From NCBI RefSeq assembly GCF_016907055.1, contig NZ_JAFBBG010000005.1, positions 62,001 to 126,000 of the forward strand: 64,000 nt of DNA. Direction: 5' to 3'. The DNA comes from Paracholeplasma morum (GTDB taxonomy: Bacteria > Bacillota_I > Bacilli_A > Acholeplasmatales > UBA5453). The position numbers were made by a program, and so were the translations under genes. Of this stretch, positions 1-9,085 are shown in pieces; the first letter of the stretch is position 1, and every line of letters begins with the position of its first letter. The notes under the pieces were generated by a model, which did not search any database, had not been told where the DNA came from, and worked only from the letters and a program-made list of their open reading frames with translations.

Positions 1-2241
1 GGGGCTTCTAAGAATATCGTTAAGATCATCGGGGACAACACAAGCTTAAACTCACAAGCCTATGCAGCTTATGACTCTAAAAAAGCGGGTGGGGTTACAC
101 GTATGCACTTACGTTTCAGTCCACATGTAATCAAATCTACTTACCTAGTTAATAATCCACATTTCGTATCTTGTTCAGCTGATACATACTTACAAAAATA
201 CGATATGGTTAAAGGATTACGTCAAGGCGGTAAATTCTTATTAAATACACAAGTAGGCAAAGATGAGATCGAAGCCTTCTTGCCAAATAAAGTAAAACGT
301 CAATTAGCACAAAAGAATGCTAAATTCTACATCATCAATGCTGTAGACTTAGCTTATGAAATTGGATTAGGAAGAAGAACTAATACAATCATGCAAAGTG
401 CGCAATTACGTTTACTAGATCACATCATGCCATTTGCAAAAGCAGAAGAACTTATGAAGAAATATGCAGAAAAATCTTACGGACGTAAGGGTGAAGCAAT
501 TCTTCAAATGAACTACGCTGCGATTGAAGCTGGATACAAACACTTAGTTGAAGTAGAAGTTAAGCCTGAATGGGCATTCTTAGAAGACGAAGTGGTTGAG
601 GCTCAAGACCGTCCATCATTCGTTAAGAATATCGCTGATATCGTTAACGCTATTGAAGGGGATTCACTTCCAGTTTCAGCATTCTTAGGTTATGAAGATG
701 GTCATATGGATAACGGTTCTGCCGCTTATGAAAAACGTGGTATTGCAAACTTCATTCCAGGTTGGAGAGAAGAAAACTGTATCCAATGTAACCAATGCGT
801 ATTCGCATGTCCACATGCTGTTATCCGCGCATTCTTAGCAACTGAAGAAGAAGTAGCAAACGCTCCTGAAGGTTCTAAGTTCTTACAAGCTAAAGGTAAA
901 GGTCTTGACCAATACAAATACACCATCCAAGTTTCAACACTTGATTGTACAGAATGTGGTGTGTGCGTTGAGGTTTGTCCAGCACCTGGTAAAGCTTTAT
1001 TCATGACACCAATCGGACCAGAACTAAGTGCTGGTTCACAACAAATCGCTGACTACTTCTTCAATGAAGTAACATATAAGAATATTGGTAATGATAACGT
1101 CAAGAACGTTAACTTCAATAAACCATTATTCGAATTCTCTGGCGCATGTGCTGGTTGCGGTGAAACACCTTATATTAAAGCGATTACCCAATTATTTGGG
1201 GAACGTATGATCTTAGCGAATGCTACAGGTTGTACATCGATTTATGGTGCATCATTCCCTGCTACACCATACACAACACTTCCAAATGGTAGAGGTCCAG
1301 CTTGGGCTAACTCACTATTCGAAGATAACGCTGAATTCGGTTTCGGTATGAGAATTGCATACGAAACGATGAGAGATAGAATCCACAACCTATTTGCTAA
1401 CCATTTAAGCGAAATGCCTGAATCCTTAAAGGAATTAGCATCAAGCTGGTTAGAAAATAGAGCATCTGGTGAAATCACTCAAGCGCTTGCTCCAAAACTT
1501 GAAGCTGAACTAGAAAAAGTTAATGCACCTTATGCTAAGGAATTACTAGAACTTAAAGATTACTTTGTTCGTGTGAGCCAATGGATCATGGGTGGAGACG
1601 GTTGGGCTTATGATATCGGTTATGGTGGTATCGACCACGTTATCGCTAATAACGAAGATGTTAACATCCTAATTCTAGACACTGAAGTTTACTCTAACAC
1701 TGGTGGTCAATCATCTAAATCTGCACCAAGTGCTGCAATTGCAAAATTCGCTGCATCCGGTAAGAAGACTAAGAAGAAAGACTTAGCTGCAATCGCTATG
1801 AGTTATGGTCACGTTTATGTTGCCCAAATCTCTCACGGTGCATCACCAGCTCAAGTTATCAAGACTTTAAAAGAAGCTGAATCATACAATGGTCCATCTC
1901 TGGTTATTGCTTACTCACCATGTATTGAACATGGTATCAAGGGTGGCTTAACTCAATCTGCATCTCAAGCTAAACTTGCTACAGAATGCGGATACTGGCC
2001 AACATTCAGATATGACCCAAGACTAATTGAGCAAGGTAAGAATCCATTCCAAATCGATTCTAAGCCACCAGTCTGGGACAAGTATCAAGACTACTTATTA
2101 TCTGAATCACGTTATGCACAGTTATCACAAATCAATCCAGATCATGCAGAAGAATTGTTAAATCAAAACTTAAATGATGCCAAGAACCGTTGGGCAATGT
2201 ATCAACGTTACAAAGCAATGGATTATTCAAAAGCTGAATAA
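1..2241 (+). CDS. nifJ: Pyruvate:ferredoxin (flavodoxin) oxidoreductase, C-terminal part
   Basis: This is the 3' part of a gene that begins before the window: the frame is open from base 1, giving 746 residues, whereas the family is about 1170-1200 long. The enzyme oxidises pyruvate to acetyl-CoA and CO2 and passes electrons to ferredoxin or flavodoxin. Two 4Fe-4S motifs are visible (CIQCNQCVFACP at 778-813 and CTECGVCVEVCP at 946-981), then CAGCGET at about 1147 and the thiamine-diphosphate site GGDGWAYDIGYGG with a downstream NTGGQ. An SKKAGGVT segment at the window edge matches the usual NifJ core. A terminator follows, so it ends its transcript. The call is firm. A PFOR route in a mollicute points to fermentative, ferredoxin-linked metabolism. 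Confidence 0.96.
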   Translation, partial: GASKNIVKIIGDNTSLNSQAYAAYDSKKAGGVTRMHLRFSPHVIKSTYLVNNPHFVSCSADTYLQKYDMVKGLRQGGKFLLNTQVGKDEIEAFLPNKVKRQLAQKNAKFYIINAVDLAYEIGLGRRTNTIMQSAQLRLLDHIMPFAKAEELMKKYAEKSYGRKGEAILQMNYAAIEAGYKHLVEVEVKPEWAFLEDEVVEAQDRPSFVKNIADIVNAIEGDSLPVSAFLGYEDGHMDNGSAAYEKRGIANFIPGWREENCIQCNQCVFACPHAVIRAFLATEEEVANAPEGSKFLQAKGKGLDQYKYTIQVSTLDCTECGVCVEVCPAPGKALFMTPIGPELSAGSQQIADYFFNEVTYKNIGNDNVKNVNFNKPLFEFSGACAGCGETPYIKAITQLFGERMILANATGCTSIYGASFPATPYTTLPNGRGPAWANSLFEDNAEFGFGMRIAYETMRDRIHNLFANHLSEMPESLKELASSWLENRASGEITQALAPKLEAELEKVNAPYAKELLELKDYFVRVSQWIMGGDGWAYDIGYGGIDHVIANNEDVNILILDTEVYSNTGGQSSKSAPSAAIAKFAASGKKTKKKDLAAIAMSYGHVYVAQISHGASPAQVIKTLKEAESYNGPSLVIAYSPCIEHGIKGGLTQSASQAKLATECGYWPTFRYDPRLIEQGKNPFQIDSKPPVWDKYQDYLLSESRYAQLSQINPDHAEELLNQNLNDAKNRWAMYQRYKAMDYSKAE

Positions 2242-2257
2242 CAATTAGAAAATAACT

Positions 2258-2295
2258 AAAGACTTAATGACCAATCGGTTGTTAAGTCTTTTTTA
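2258..2295 (+). terminator. Intrinsic terminator after nifJ
   Basis: AAAGACTTAA pairs with TTAAGTCTTT across a loop of about 14 bases and runs into a T tract, 16 bases after the nifJ stop. Confidence 0.85.
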
Positions 2296-2298
2296 TAT

Positions 2299-2334
2299 TA
2301 TATACGCGTACGTGTACGTACGTGCGCGCGCGTG
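2299..2334. repeat. Uninterrupted 36-bp alternating pyrimidine-purine tract
   Basis: Every step from 2299 to 2334 alternates pyrimidine and purine. It begins with TA steps, then mixes CG, TG and TA, and ends in four CG steps and one TG. It is GC-rich in an otherwise AT-rich intergenic region and contains self-complementary units such as CGTACG. Such tracts are classic candidates for left-handed Z-DNA or cruciform extrusion under negative supercoiling. It sits directly behind the nifJ terminator. Function is unknown. Confidence 0.8.
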
Positions 2335-2554
2335 AAATCGTGAAATACTAAAATCTTCAGTACGTCATATTCGGTTACAATACAATGTAGTGATTTAACA
2401 CGATAATAATGCGATTTTATCAATCCTAAAGACGAAATCATCAAAAAAACAAAAAAAGAGCAAATAAATGTAAAGAAAATGTGCACTAATGCTTGAAATC
2501 GCATATGAATTGTGATAAATTAGTAATAATACAAAATGGAAAGGGGTTTTTATC
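2335..2554. other. Intergenic stretch without a convincing gene
   Basis: Together with the terminator and alternating tract, this completes a 313-base gap. It holds an 8-base tandem duplication (CGTGAAAT twice, 2331-2346) and a 9-base inverted repeat (ATGCGATTT at 2409-2417 and AAATCGCAT at 2496-2504, 78 bases apart). A reverse-strand ORF of 68 codons crosses it but starts nowhere near a ribosome site and ends inside the alternating tract, so I do not call it. A weak -10 (TAATAAT, about 2523-2530) could serve the small gene that follows. Confidence 0.5.
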
Positions 2555-2755
2555 GTGGGAAAAGTATCAAGAGATAAGCAAAAACATATCTACTTTATTG
2601 TTTTGTATCTAGTAATCTGCCTTTTACCAACAATCTTCACTTTGTTTTATCAAGGTAGAGAGTTTGTAGATTTAGGGTTGTTAATTACTACGATTCTTAT
2701 TGTCATATTTGTGTTGCCAATAAGAAAACAGATTCTTGGATTAACAAGGAAGTAA
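2555..2755 (+). CDS. Small two-helix membrane protein, function unknown
   Basis: A 66-residue protein starting at GTG 2555 behind a good Shine-Dalgarno (GGAAAGGGG, 2538-2546). It has a short charged N-terminus (MGKVSRDKQKH), two hydrophobic segments (about residues 13-31 and 38-56) separated by a short polar loop, and a basic C-terminus. No family is recognised. It lies alone between the nifJ terminator and the cre site of the peptide-transport lipoprotein. It could be spurious, but the ribosome site and membrane topology argue that it is real. Confidence 0.5.
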   Translation: MGKVSRDKQKHIYFIVLYLVICLLPTIFTLFYQGREFVDLGLLITTILIVIFVLPIRKQILGLTRK

Positions 2756-2800
2756 AGGGATTTATCAAGTTGTTGTCATTAAAAATCACAAGTAACTAAT

Positions 2801-2814
2801 TGAATACGCTTTCA
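2801..2814 (+). promoter_or_regulatory. Probable cre (CcpA-binding) site
   Basis: TGAATACGCTTTCA matches the cre consensus TGWAANCGNTNWCA at 13 of 14 positions. It lies 34 bases upstream of the -10 of the binding-protein gene, around the -35 region, where CcpA could repress or activate. Confidence 0.6.
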
Positions 2815-2845
2815 TAATGCGAGTTCTATGTATCTTTGATTTTTT

Positions 2846-2854
2846 TGATATAAT
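2846..2854 (+). promoter_or_regulatory. Extended -10 promoter of the peptide-binding lipoprotein
   Basis: TGATATAAT, with no good -35. The same extended -10 recurs at 5957, 15704 (reverse), 25006, 36552, 37119, 41910 and 50644. Confidence 0.65.
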
Positions 2855-2876
2855 AGTAAAAAAAGGAGAGAGAGAA

Positions 2877-5813
2877 ATGAAAAAAATAGTAACGGTATTT
2901 GCATTCGTTCTACTTGCACTAGCATTAGTTGCATGTAAAAAAGAAGTTAAGAACGAAGCTCCAGTAATCTCTGGAGTACAAAATATGGACCATATTAAGG
3001 GCACTCCATTTGATCCACTAGCTACAGTTCAAGCTACGGACAAAGAAGATGGTCCCCTAACTTCAGCGATTGTTGTTGATAACAAAGTTGACGTTAACGT
3101 TAACGGTACTTATGATGTTACATATTCTGTCAAAGACTCTAAAGGGTTAGAAACAGTAGTAACAATTAAAGTAACAGTATATACACCAAATGGTGCACCA
3201 ACAATTAGCGGTGTTACAAGCCATGTATTAGGATTAGGTGAATCATTTGATCCAAAAGCTGGTGTAACTGCTAAAGACAATGAAGATGGTGTTTTAACAT
3301 CTGCAATCACTACAAAGGGTTCAGTTGATACATCTAAAGTTGGTAGATACCAAATCGTTTATAGCGTAAAAGACAGCGCAGGCGCTGAAGGTTATGCCTT
3401 ATCAAACATTTTAGTCGTTGCAGACAAGAATGCTTTATATGATGGCGTGTTAAACCTTAAGTTCGCTTCAAGTAACGTTAAGAATGAATTCTTCGCAGCA
3501 GCTGAAAGATACTTACTTGACAACATGATTGGTGGTATTCCATTCTATGTGGCAAGCTCATTCAGTATGTTTGCACAACGTGTAACATTACCAGTAGCAT
3601 CATTTATTCCTTCTTATGGTTGGGGTACTAGATATGCTGACCTTACAGCTGATGACTCAGAAGTCAAAGGTGTAGAAGGTGAATTCGGTAAAGCAGGCGA
3701 ATATACATACCGCGCTTGGGATACACAAACATTCTCAACATTAAACTTCTGGACATATGATGACTCAGTATCATTAGACTACATTAACTACATTACTGGT
3801 TCATTCTACCGTCAAGTATTAAATGATGCTAAGAATGGTTGGGAATGGGCTCCAGACCTAGCTGCTCAAAAACCACAAGCTGTTGGACCAACAGTTGAAA
3901 TAGTTAATGGCAAGACTTCTTCTAAAACTTGGAGAGTAGTTTTAAGAGACGATCTTGAATGGGCATTCAACAAGGATATGGTTACAACAGGTTATGACAT
4001 GGTACTAGATGCTAATGACTATATCTGGACATTCCGTGAAGCATTAAATAGAAACTTATTCCGTGCAATCTCTGGTGGTGGTGACTTCGTATCTGAAATT
4101 CAAGGTGCAGAAGCATATGCTAAGAAAGCACAAGAAATCTATGGTGGAGAAGCAACTCCAACCGCAGCACAACTTGCAGAACTTGACACATTATGGGCAA
4201 GCGTTGGTCTTAAGAAGGTCGATGATTTAACTTTAGAGTTCACTACTAAGAACGCTAAGGGCGAATTCGATGCTTACTACCTATTAGGTTGGCCAGCAAT
4301 GCAACAAGATTTATATGAAAGTTTATCAAACAAAGCTGACTATGGTAAAGACCACCTACACATCGCGTCAAGTGGTGAATACATCATGGACACATTTGAA
4401 CCTTCTAAACTTACTACATACGTTAAGAACGCTAAATATCCACACGCAGAAGAAACAATGTGGACTGGATATGACATCATCATTTATGAATCTGCAGAAG
4501 TTGCATTCACAGCATTCCTAGATGGTAAACTAGAATCAAGCTCAGTTCCAAATGCACGTATCTCTGAGTTTATTTCTGACCCAAGAGTTAGACAAACTCC
4601 AGATGCAACAACTATGAGATTGAACATTAACGGTCTACAAACTGTTGATAGACAACAAGCACAATTCCCAGGATCTAAGTTCGTACCAGAACCAATCCTA
4701 GGCTACACAGATTTTAGAAAAGCTTTATACTATATTATGGATAGACAAGACTTACAACAAAACTGGGTTCCAACATCTGGTATTGGTACAACATTCTTCT
4801 CAAATCTATATTATGTAGACCCTGAATCAGGTGTTCCATACAGAGACTCTGAACAAGGTAAGAAAATTTTCGAAGATTACGCTGGCGAAACATGGGGTTA
4901 TAATAAAGGCCTTGCATTATCTTATTTAAGAAGTGCAGTTTCACAAGGTATTGCAGATGGTCACTACAAGAAGGGTACTGCTCAAAAGTATGAAGAAATT
5001 ACTTTAGACGTACGTTTCATGAACATTACACAATCAGATGCTACTAAAGTTAGAGGCGACTTTGTTAAACAAAGTTTCGAAGCTTTAGTTGATAACGTTA
5101 ACTATGTTAAGATCAAAGTTAATATCGTTGATACACCATTCCCTAACATCTATTATGACTATATGATGAAGGGGGAATTCGATATCGCAATCGGTGGTAT
5201 CTCAGGTTCTCAGTTAAACGCATCTTCATTCCTAGACGTGTTCTCATCAGATAACCGTGGTGGATTCACAATTAACTGGGGCTTTGACACATCATTACCT
5301 GAAATCTCAGTTACTTGGGATCATGACGATGACGTTGATACACCAGAAATCACAAAAGTATTCTCATACGATGCTATTTCAACAGCTCTAAACGGTAAAG
5401 CAACAATCGTCGATGGCGATGACGTTCCACCAGTATTAGAGGAAGGCGAATATGAAAGCTGGACAAAAGTTATGGATGAAGTTGAAGATTTCTTCGACAG
5501 ATATTCATATCCAGAATTTGAAGGCACTGGCTTCGAAATCATTGAAGAAGCTGGCGTTAACGGGATTTGGATCGTTTTACCAGAAGGCATGACTAAAGCA
5601 CAAGTTGTAGCTATTTTTACAGAAGCAGGCTGGAAGTATAATGCAGAAAAGGCTGGTAGCTGGAGTGCAGAATTTGAATCACCTTCAGGCGCATTCGTAA
5701 TTTATAGTGAAGACTTAGACACAGAAATTGGTAGAGATACTGTTACAGACGCTTATGGAATTACAATTCCAAAAGACGGAGATACAATCTTACCAGCTAT
5801 CTTACTTTACTAA
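2877..5813 (+). CDS. Oligopeptide-binding lipoprotein with two N-terminal Ig-like domains (OppA type)
   Basis: A 978-residue secreted lipoprotein; the ATG at 2877 follows AAAAGGAGAG and starts a signal peptide with lipobox LVAC (Cys20). Residues about 28-100 and 108-180 are two copies of a bacterial Ig-like domain of DUF5011 type: each opens with P-x-ISGV, carries a D-x-EDG-x-LTSAI motif and closes with V-x-YSVKDS. The rest resembles solute-binding family 5, with TWRVVLRDDLEWAF near the domain entry. It is followed by oppBCDF, so it should capture peptides for that importer. The Ig pair probably lifts the binding domain from the membrane or binds a surface ligand. The long C-terminal region is acidic. 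A strong hairpin without a T run separates it from oppB. Confidence 0.85.
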   Translation: MKKIVTVFAFVLLALALVACKKEVKNEAPVISGVQNMDHIKGTPFDPLATVQATDKEDGPLTSAIVVDNKVDVNVNGTYDVTYSVKDSKGLETVVTIKVTVYTPNGAPTISGVTSHVLGLGESFDPKAGVTAKDNEDGVLTSAITTKGSVDTSKVGRYQIVYSVKDSAGAEGYALSNILVVADKNALYDGVLNLKFASSNVKNEFFAAAERYLLDNMIGGIPFYVASSFSMFAQRVTLPVASFIPSYGWGTRYADLTADDSEVKGVEGEFGKAGEYTYRAWDTQTFSTLNFWTYDDSVSLDYINYITGSFYRQVLNDAKNGWEWAPDLAAQKPQAVGPTVEIVNGKTSSKTWRVVLRDDLEWAFNKDMVTTGYDMVLDANDYIWTFREALNRNLFRAISGGGDFVSEIQGAEAYAKKAQEIYGGEATPTAAQLAELDTLWASVGLKKVDDLTLEFTTKNAKGEFDAYYLLGWPAMQQDLYESLSNKADYGKDHLHIASSGEYIMDTFEPSKLTTYVKNAKYPHAEETMWTGYDIIIYESAEVAFTAFLDGKLESSSVPNARISEFISDPRVRQTPDATTMRLNINGLQTVDRQQAQFPGSKFVPEPILGYTDFRKALYYIMDRQDLQQNWVPTSGIGTTFFSNLYYVDPESGVPYRDSEQGKKIFEDYAGETWGYNKGLALSYLRSAVSQGIADGHYKKGTAQKYEEITLDVRFMNITQSDATKVRGDFVKQSFEALVDNVNYVKIKVNIVDTPFPNIYYDYMMKGEFDIAIGGISGSQLNASSFLDVFSSDNRGGFTINWGFDTSLPEISVTWDHDDDVDTPEITKVFSYDAISTALNGKATIVDGDDVPPVLEEGEYESWTKVMDEVEDFFDRYSYPEFEGTGFEIIEEAGVNGIWIVLPEGMTKAQVVAIFTEAGWKYNAEKAGSWSAEFESPSGAFVIYSEDLDTEIGRDTVTDAYGITIPKDGDTILPAILLY

Positions 5814-5859
5814 GATAAAATTTTAAGTCATAATTAAAAGTAAAGATAATTAAGAACGT

Positions 5860-5889
5860 AAATCATCCTTTTGTGAAAAAGGATGATTT
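5860..5889 (+). terminator. Strong hairpin between binding protein and oppB
   Basis: AAATCATCCTTTT pairs with AAAAAGGATGATTT around a GTG loop, about 13 bp. The following ATTGTT is a poor U tract, so this is either a leaky terminator or a 3'-end stabiliser. It would let the binding protein outnumber the membrane subunits. Confidence 0.6.
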
Positions 5890-5936
5890 ATTGTTCGATA
5901 GCTTAACGTTTTCATCCTAATTGTGTAAAAAAAGGT

Positions 5937-5965
5937 TTTGAAAATGATAAGCTTTTTGATATAAT
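5937..5965 (+). promoter_or_regulatory. Promoter of oppBCDF
   Basis: -35 TTTGAA (5937-5942), 17-bp spacer, extended -10 TGATATAAT (5957-5965). It gives the permease and ATPase genes a promoter separate from the binding protein. Confidence 0.7.
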
Positions 5966-6006
5966 ACTTGATATCAATAAAATTGAAATAGATAGGAGTT
6001 ATATAT

Positions 6007-7137
6007 ATGTTAAGGTATTTCTTAATGCGTTTGTTATGGGTGTTTATCATCTTATTTACCATCCTAACAATTACTTTCGTATTCCTAAAACTACAACCTG
6101 AATATCCGCCTACAAAGTATGATGAGAAGCGTTCTTGGTTAGTTAAACAATGGAATGATGGTTTTATGACTAGAACCATTATTGACATTGATTATCAACC
6201 TACACCAACTTCGCCTAAATTAACTCAAGTTACATTGAAGGAATTACAGGAAAAGTATGTTAAAGATACAAAAAATTATTTTACAATCTACACTGACCAA
6301 GAGATTAACAAACCCATCCGAGTTCTTTGGGTTTTTGAGCGTGTACCTATTATTACCCAATACGGAACATGGCTTGAAAATGTTATCACAAAATTTGATT
6401 GGGGGACATCTACTAGGGTTCAAGTAAATGCGCCTGCCACTGAAGTATTAAATAGAACATTTAAATATACCATCGGTGTTAACCTCGCAGTTTTATTATT
6501 ACAAATTCCTTTTGGGCTTCTAATTGGTGCAACTGCAGCAATTAAGAAGGATAAGTTATTCGATAACTTAACATCCATAATCATCATGGTATTTATTTCC
6601 TTACCTTCATTCGTAGTTATTATGCTACTGATGAAATGGTTTGGATCTGACTTATCCTGGTTGCCATATCAATGGCCATCCGAGCAGATGCCTCTGCAGA
6701 CGAGGATACTGGGGTATGTTATTCCTGTTGCCAGCTTATCACTTGGTGGTATCGCTGGACTATCAAGACGTGTACGTGCTGAACTTAGTGAAGGGTTGAC
6801 TCAAGACTTCGTTTTATTAGCGAGAACAAAAGGGTTATCCAAACGCCAAGCTATTTACAGACATGCGCTTAGAATCTCTCTAACACCAATTCTTCCAGGG
6901 TTAATTTTTAGTTTTGTTGGATTATTAGGTGGTGCAGGTATTACTGAGCAAGTTTATGGTATTCCAGGTGCTGGTCGTTTATTTATCGAGGCAAGCATCA
7001 AAGGGTCACCTGACTATAACATCATTATGTATGATACTGCTTTCTTCGGATTTATTGGACTATTTACAAGTATCTTAATTGATATGTCTTATGGTTTAAT
7101 TGATCCTAGAATCAAAATGGGGGCAAAAAATGGATAA
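6007..7137 (+). CDS. oppB: Oligopeptide ABC transporter permease OppB
   Basis: A 376-residue inner permease subunit starting at ATG 6007 after TAGGAGTT. TM1 is at residues 5-28. A hydrophilic segment of about 120 residues follows before the conserved membrane core, longer than in typical OppB/DppB. The cytoplasmic EAA loop is clear (RTKGLSKRQAIYRHALR), and the C-terminal GGAGITEQVYGIPGAGRL motif is typical of the family. The stop overlaps oppC by 8 bases, so the two are translationally coupled. It should pair with OppC to form the peptide channel. Confident. Confidence 0.92.
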   Translation: MLRYFLMRLLWVFIILFTILTITFVFLKLQPEYPPTKYDEKRSWLVKQWNDGFMTRTIIDIDYQPTPTSPKLTQVTLKELQEKYVKDTKNYFTIYTDQEINKPIRVLWVFERVPIITQYGTWLENVITKFDWGTSTRVQVNAPATEVLNRTFKYTIGVNLAVLLLQIPFGLLIGATAAIKKDKLFDNLTSIIIMVFISLPSFVVIMLLMKWFGSDLSWLPYQWPSEQMPLQTRILGYVIPVASLSLGGIAGLSRRVRAELSEGLTQDFVLLARTKGLSKRQAIYRHALRISLTPILPGLIFSFVGLLGGAGITEQVYGIPGAGRLFIEASIKGSPDYNIIMYDTAFFGFIGLFTSILIDMSYGLIDPRIKMGAKNG

Positions 7138-9085
7138 TAAACAAATAGACAAGAAACTATTTAAGTTCGTCAAAGTCGATGAAAAAATATTTGACACTAA
7201 GTTCGAAGGTAAACCACGTTCGTTTTTAGCTGACGCCTTAATCCGTTTCACTAAAAACAAAGTCAATATTGTCGCGACTACAATCGTATTGATGGTTGTG
7301 TTGTTATCTGTGTTCGTTCCAATTTTGACAGTTAAAGACTACACTTCAGAAAATAGTGTCAACACTAAATTTTTACCTCCGCGTATTCCATTTTTAGAAA
7401 AACTTGGTATTTTCGATGGAACCATTGAGGTCAATGAGTATGAAGCAGATTTAACTAAATATGAGCTAATTAATCCAGCATTAGGTGATGTTGATGGTAA
7501 TAGACTATACTATCCAAAGTATGATGTCTATAATACTTTCTCACCTGAGTTCATCAAAAAAGGCACACTGGTTAATAGCATCATTGTTGGTGGGGACAGT
7601 AAACCTAACTATGTTGGTGGGACTAATGATATAGTGCTATCTAAGAGAGATGCACATATCGTAGTGGAAAAGGTTCAATCAGGATATTCTAATGCGAGTA
7701 TCACGATTGATATTGAAAGCATTACGGAAAATGCTACATTAGAAATTTTAGTTAAGCCAGCGGGATTAAAAAGTCTATTGCCTGAAGGTATGACAGATAA
7801 AGATCCTGAAAGCTTAGATTACTATATACCTGTCGGATCAATCACAGAAGCCGGCAGTCACACTTTTACAACTGCTACAGTTGGTGGTGGAAGCCTTGCG
7901 CTGGTGTTTAGAAGCGAAGAAGAAGGTAAACCAAGAGTGTCAATTAACTCAGTATCAGTAGATTTAGCTGCTTCAGAGGATTTATACTATTCTGGTTATG
8001 GACTATCCCAATGGTTATCAACTTCAATGAATGGGTTTGGTGGTACATGGTTGAGAGCTAACGCGCTTTATACAGTTGCTTCATTCACATACTACAAATA
8101 TAACGATATCTTCGCTAACAGACCTTCTAACTTAGATAATGAATCTTATGATGCTTTACTAGCTTCAACACCTGGTATGGCTGAATCTATTATTTATAAC
8201 GATCCAAATGACCACAGTAAAGGTTGGAAATTTGGTGAAGAGGGTGAGTTTCCTCTAATTGAAGTTATTTCAATTTCAAATAAGCAAGTTGGTGCAGATG
8301 GTAAAGAGTACTTTACTTATCGTGTACTTAACAACGGGCTATTAGATGCAGGTTATGAAACACTTCCTTACTTCATTTTCGGTACTGACAGTAAAGGTAG
8401 AGACTTATTTGCATCCGTTTGGTTATCATTAAGAACCTCCTTGTTACTAGGGGTTATTGTTGCAGTGATTAACATCATTATTGGTGTAGTTTGGGGATCA
8501 ATTTCCGGTTACTTCGGTGGCGGAATCGACTTTGGTATGGAAAGATTTGTCGAAGTATTAAGTTCCTTCCCAGGGTTAACCGTATTAACCATCCTATATC
8601 TTAAGTTTGGAGCCGGTTTCGGTCTACTGTTAATCTATCTCACCTACTCGGGTTGGATAGGCGTAGCCGGGCTAACACGTATCCAATTTTACCGATATAG
8701 AGGTAGAGAATATGTTCTTGCATCTAGGACACTTGGTGCTGGACATGGTCGATTAATCTTCAAGCATATCTTACCTAATGGTATTGGATATATTATTACA
8801 TCCGTAATTCTGTCAATTCCTGCCATGATTATTACAGAAGCATCCCTATCATTCTTAGGCTTCGGTCTTGGTGAAGGGGCAGTACTAGATTTCGGTCTAT
8901 TTAAGCTAAGTGGGTTATCACTAGGGGTTATTCTATACGCCGGTGAACAAAACATGACCGCTCCAGGTAGATTCTATCTTGTATTGATTCCTGCGATTGT
9001 AATCATCATTATTATGATTGCATTTAACTTATTCGGTAACGCATTAAGAGATGCAATGAATCCTTCGTTAAGGGGGCAAGAATAA
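7130..9085 (+). CDS. oppC: Oligopeptide ABC transporter permease OppC with large extracytoplasmic insertion
   Basis: A 651-residue subunit, about twice the usual 300-390. I chose ATG 7130 (spaced from AATGGGGG) over an earlier in-frame ATG. TM1 lies at about residues 47-66. The hallmark FGTDSKGRDLF motif appears only at about residue 415, followed by the usual membrane core and the EAA loop (ASRTLGAGHGRLIFKH). The roughly 350 residues between, where relatives have about 60, are polar and rich in beta-type sequence, and by topology face outside. Overlaps oppB by 8 bases and oppD by 1. The subunit assignment is firm; the role of the insertion is unknown, perhaps docking the Ig-bearing lipoprotein. 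Confidence 0.9.
   Translation: MDNKQIDKKLFKFVKVDEKIFDTKFEGKPRSFLADALIRFTKNKVNIVATTIVLMVVLLSVFVPILTVKDYTSENSVNTKFLPPRIPFLEKLGIFDGTIEVNEYEADLTKYELINPALGDVDGNRLYYPKYDVYNTFSPEFIKKGTLVNSIIVGGDSKPNYVGGTNDIVLSKRDAHIVVEKVQSGYSNASITIDIESITENATLEILVKPAGLKSLLPEGMTDKDPESLDYYIPVGSITEAGSHTFTTATVGGGSLALVFRSEEEGKPRVSINSVSVDLAASEDLYYSGYGLSQWLSTSMNGFGGTWLRANALYTVASFTYYKYNDIFANRPSNLDNESYDALLASTPGMAESIIYNDPNDHSKGWKFGEEGEFPLIEVISISNKQVGADGKEYFTYRVLNNGLLDAGYETLPYFIFGTDSKGRDLFASVWLSLRTSLLLGVIVAVINIIIGVVWGSISGYFGGGIDFGMERFVEVLSSFPGLTVLTILYLKFGAGFGLLLIYLTYSGWIGVAGLTRIQFYRYRGREYVLASRTLGAGHGRLIFKHILPNGIGYIITSVILSIPAMIITEASLSFLGFGLGEGAVLDFGLFKLSGLSLGVILYAGEQNMTAPGRFYLVLIPAIVIIIIMIAFNLFGNALRDAMNPSLRGQE

Noticed and set aside
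2298-2504. 68-codon reverse ORF
   Set aside because: Its C-terminus is the alternating CG/TA tract (RTRTR-type residues), and no start signal is visible.
5850-6188. 112-codon reverse ORF
   Set aside because: It covers the oppB promoter and the upstream hairpin and is read from the antisense of oppB; no ribosome site.
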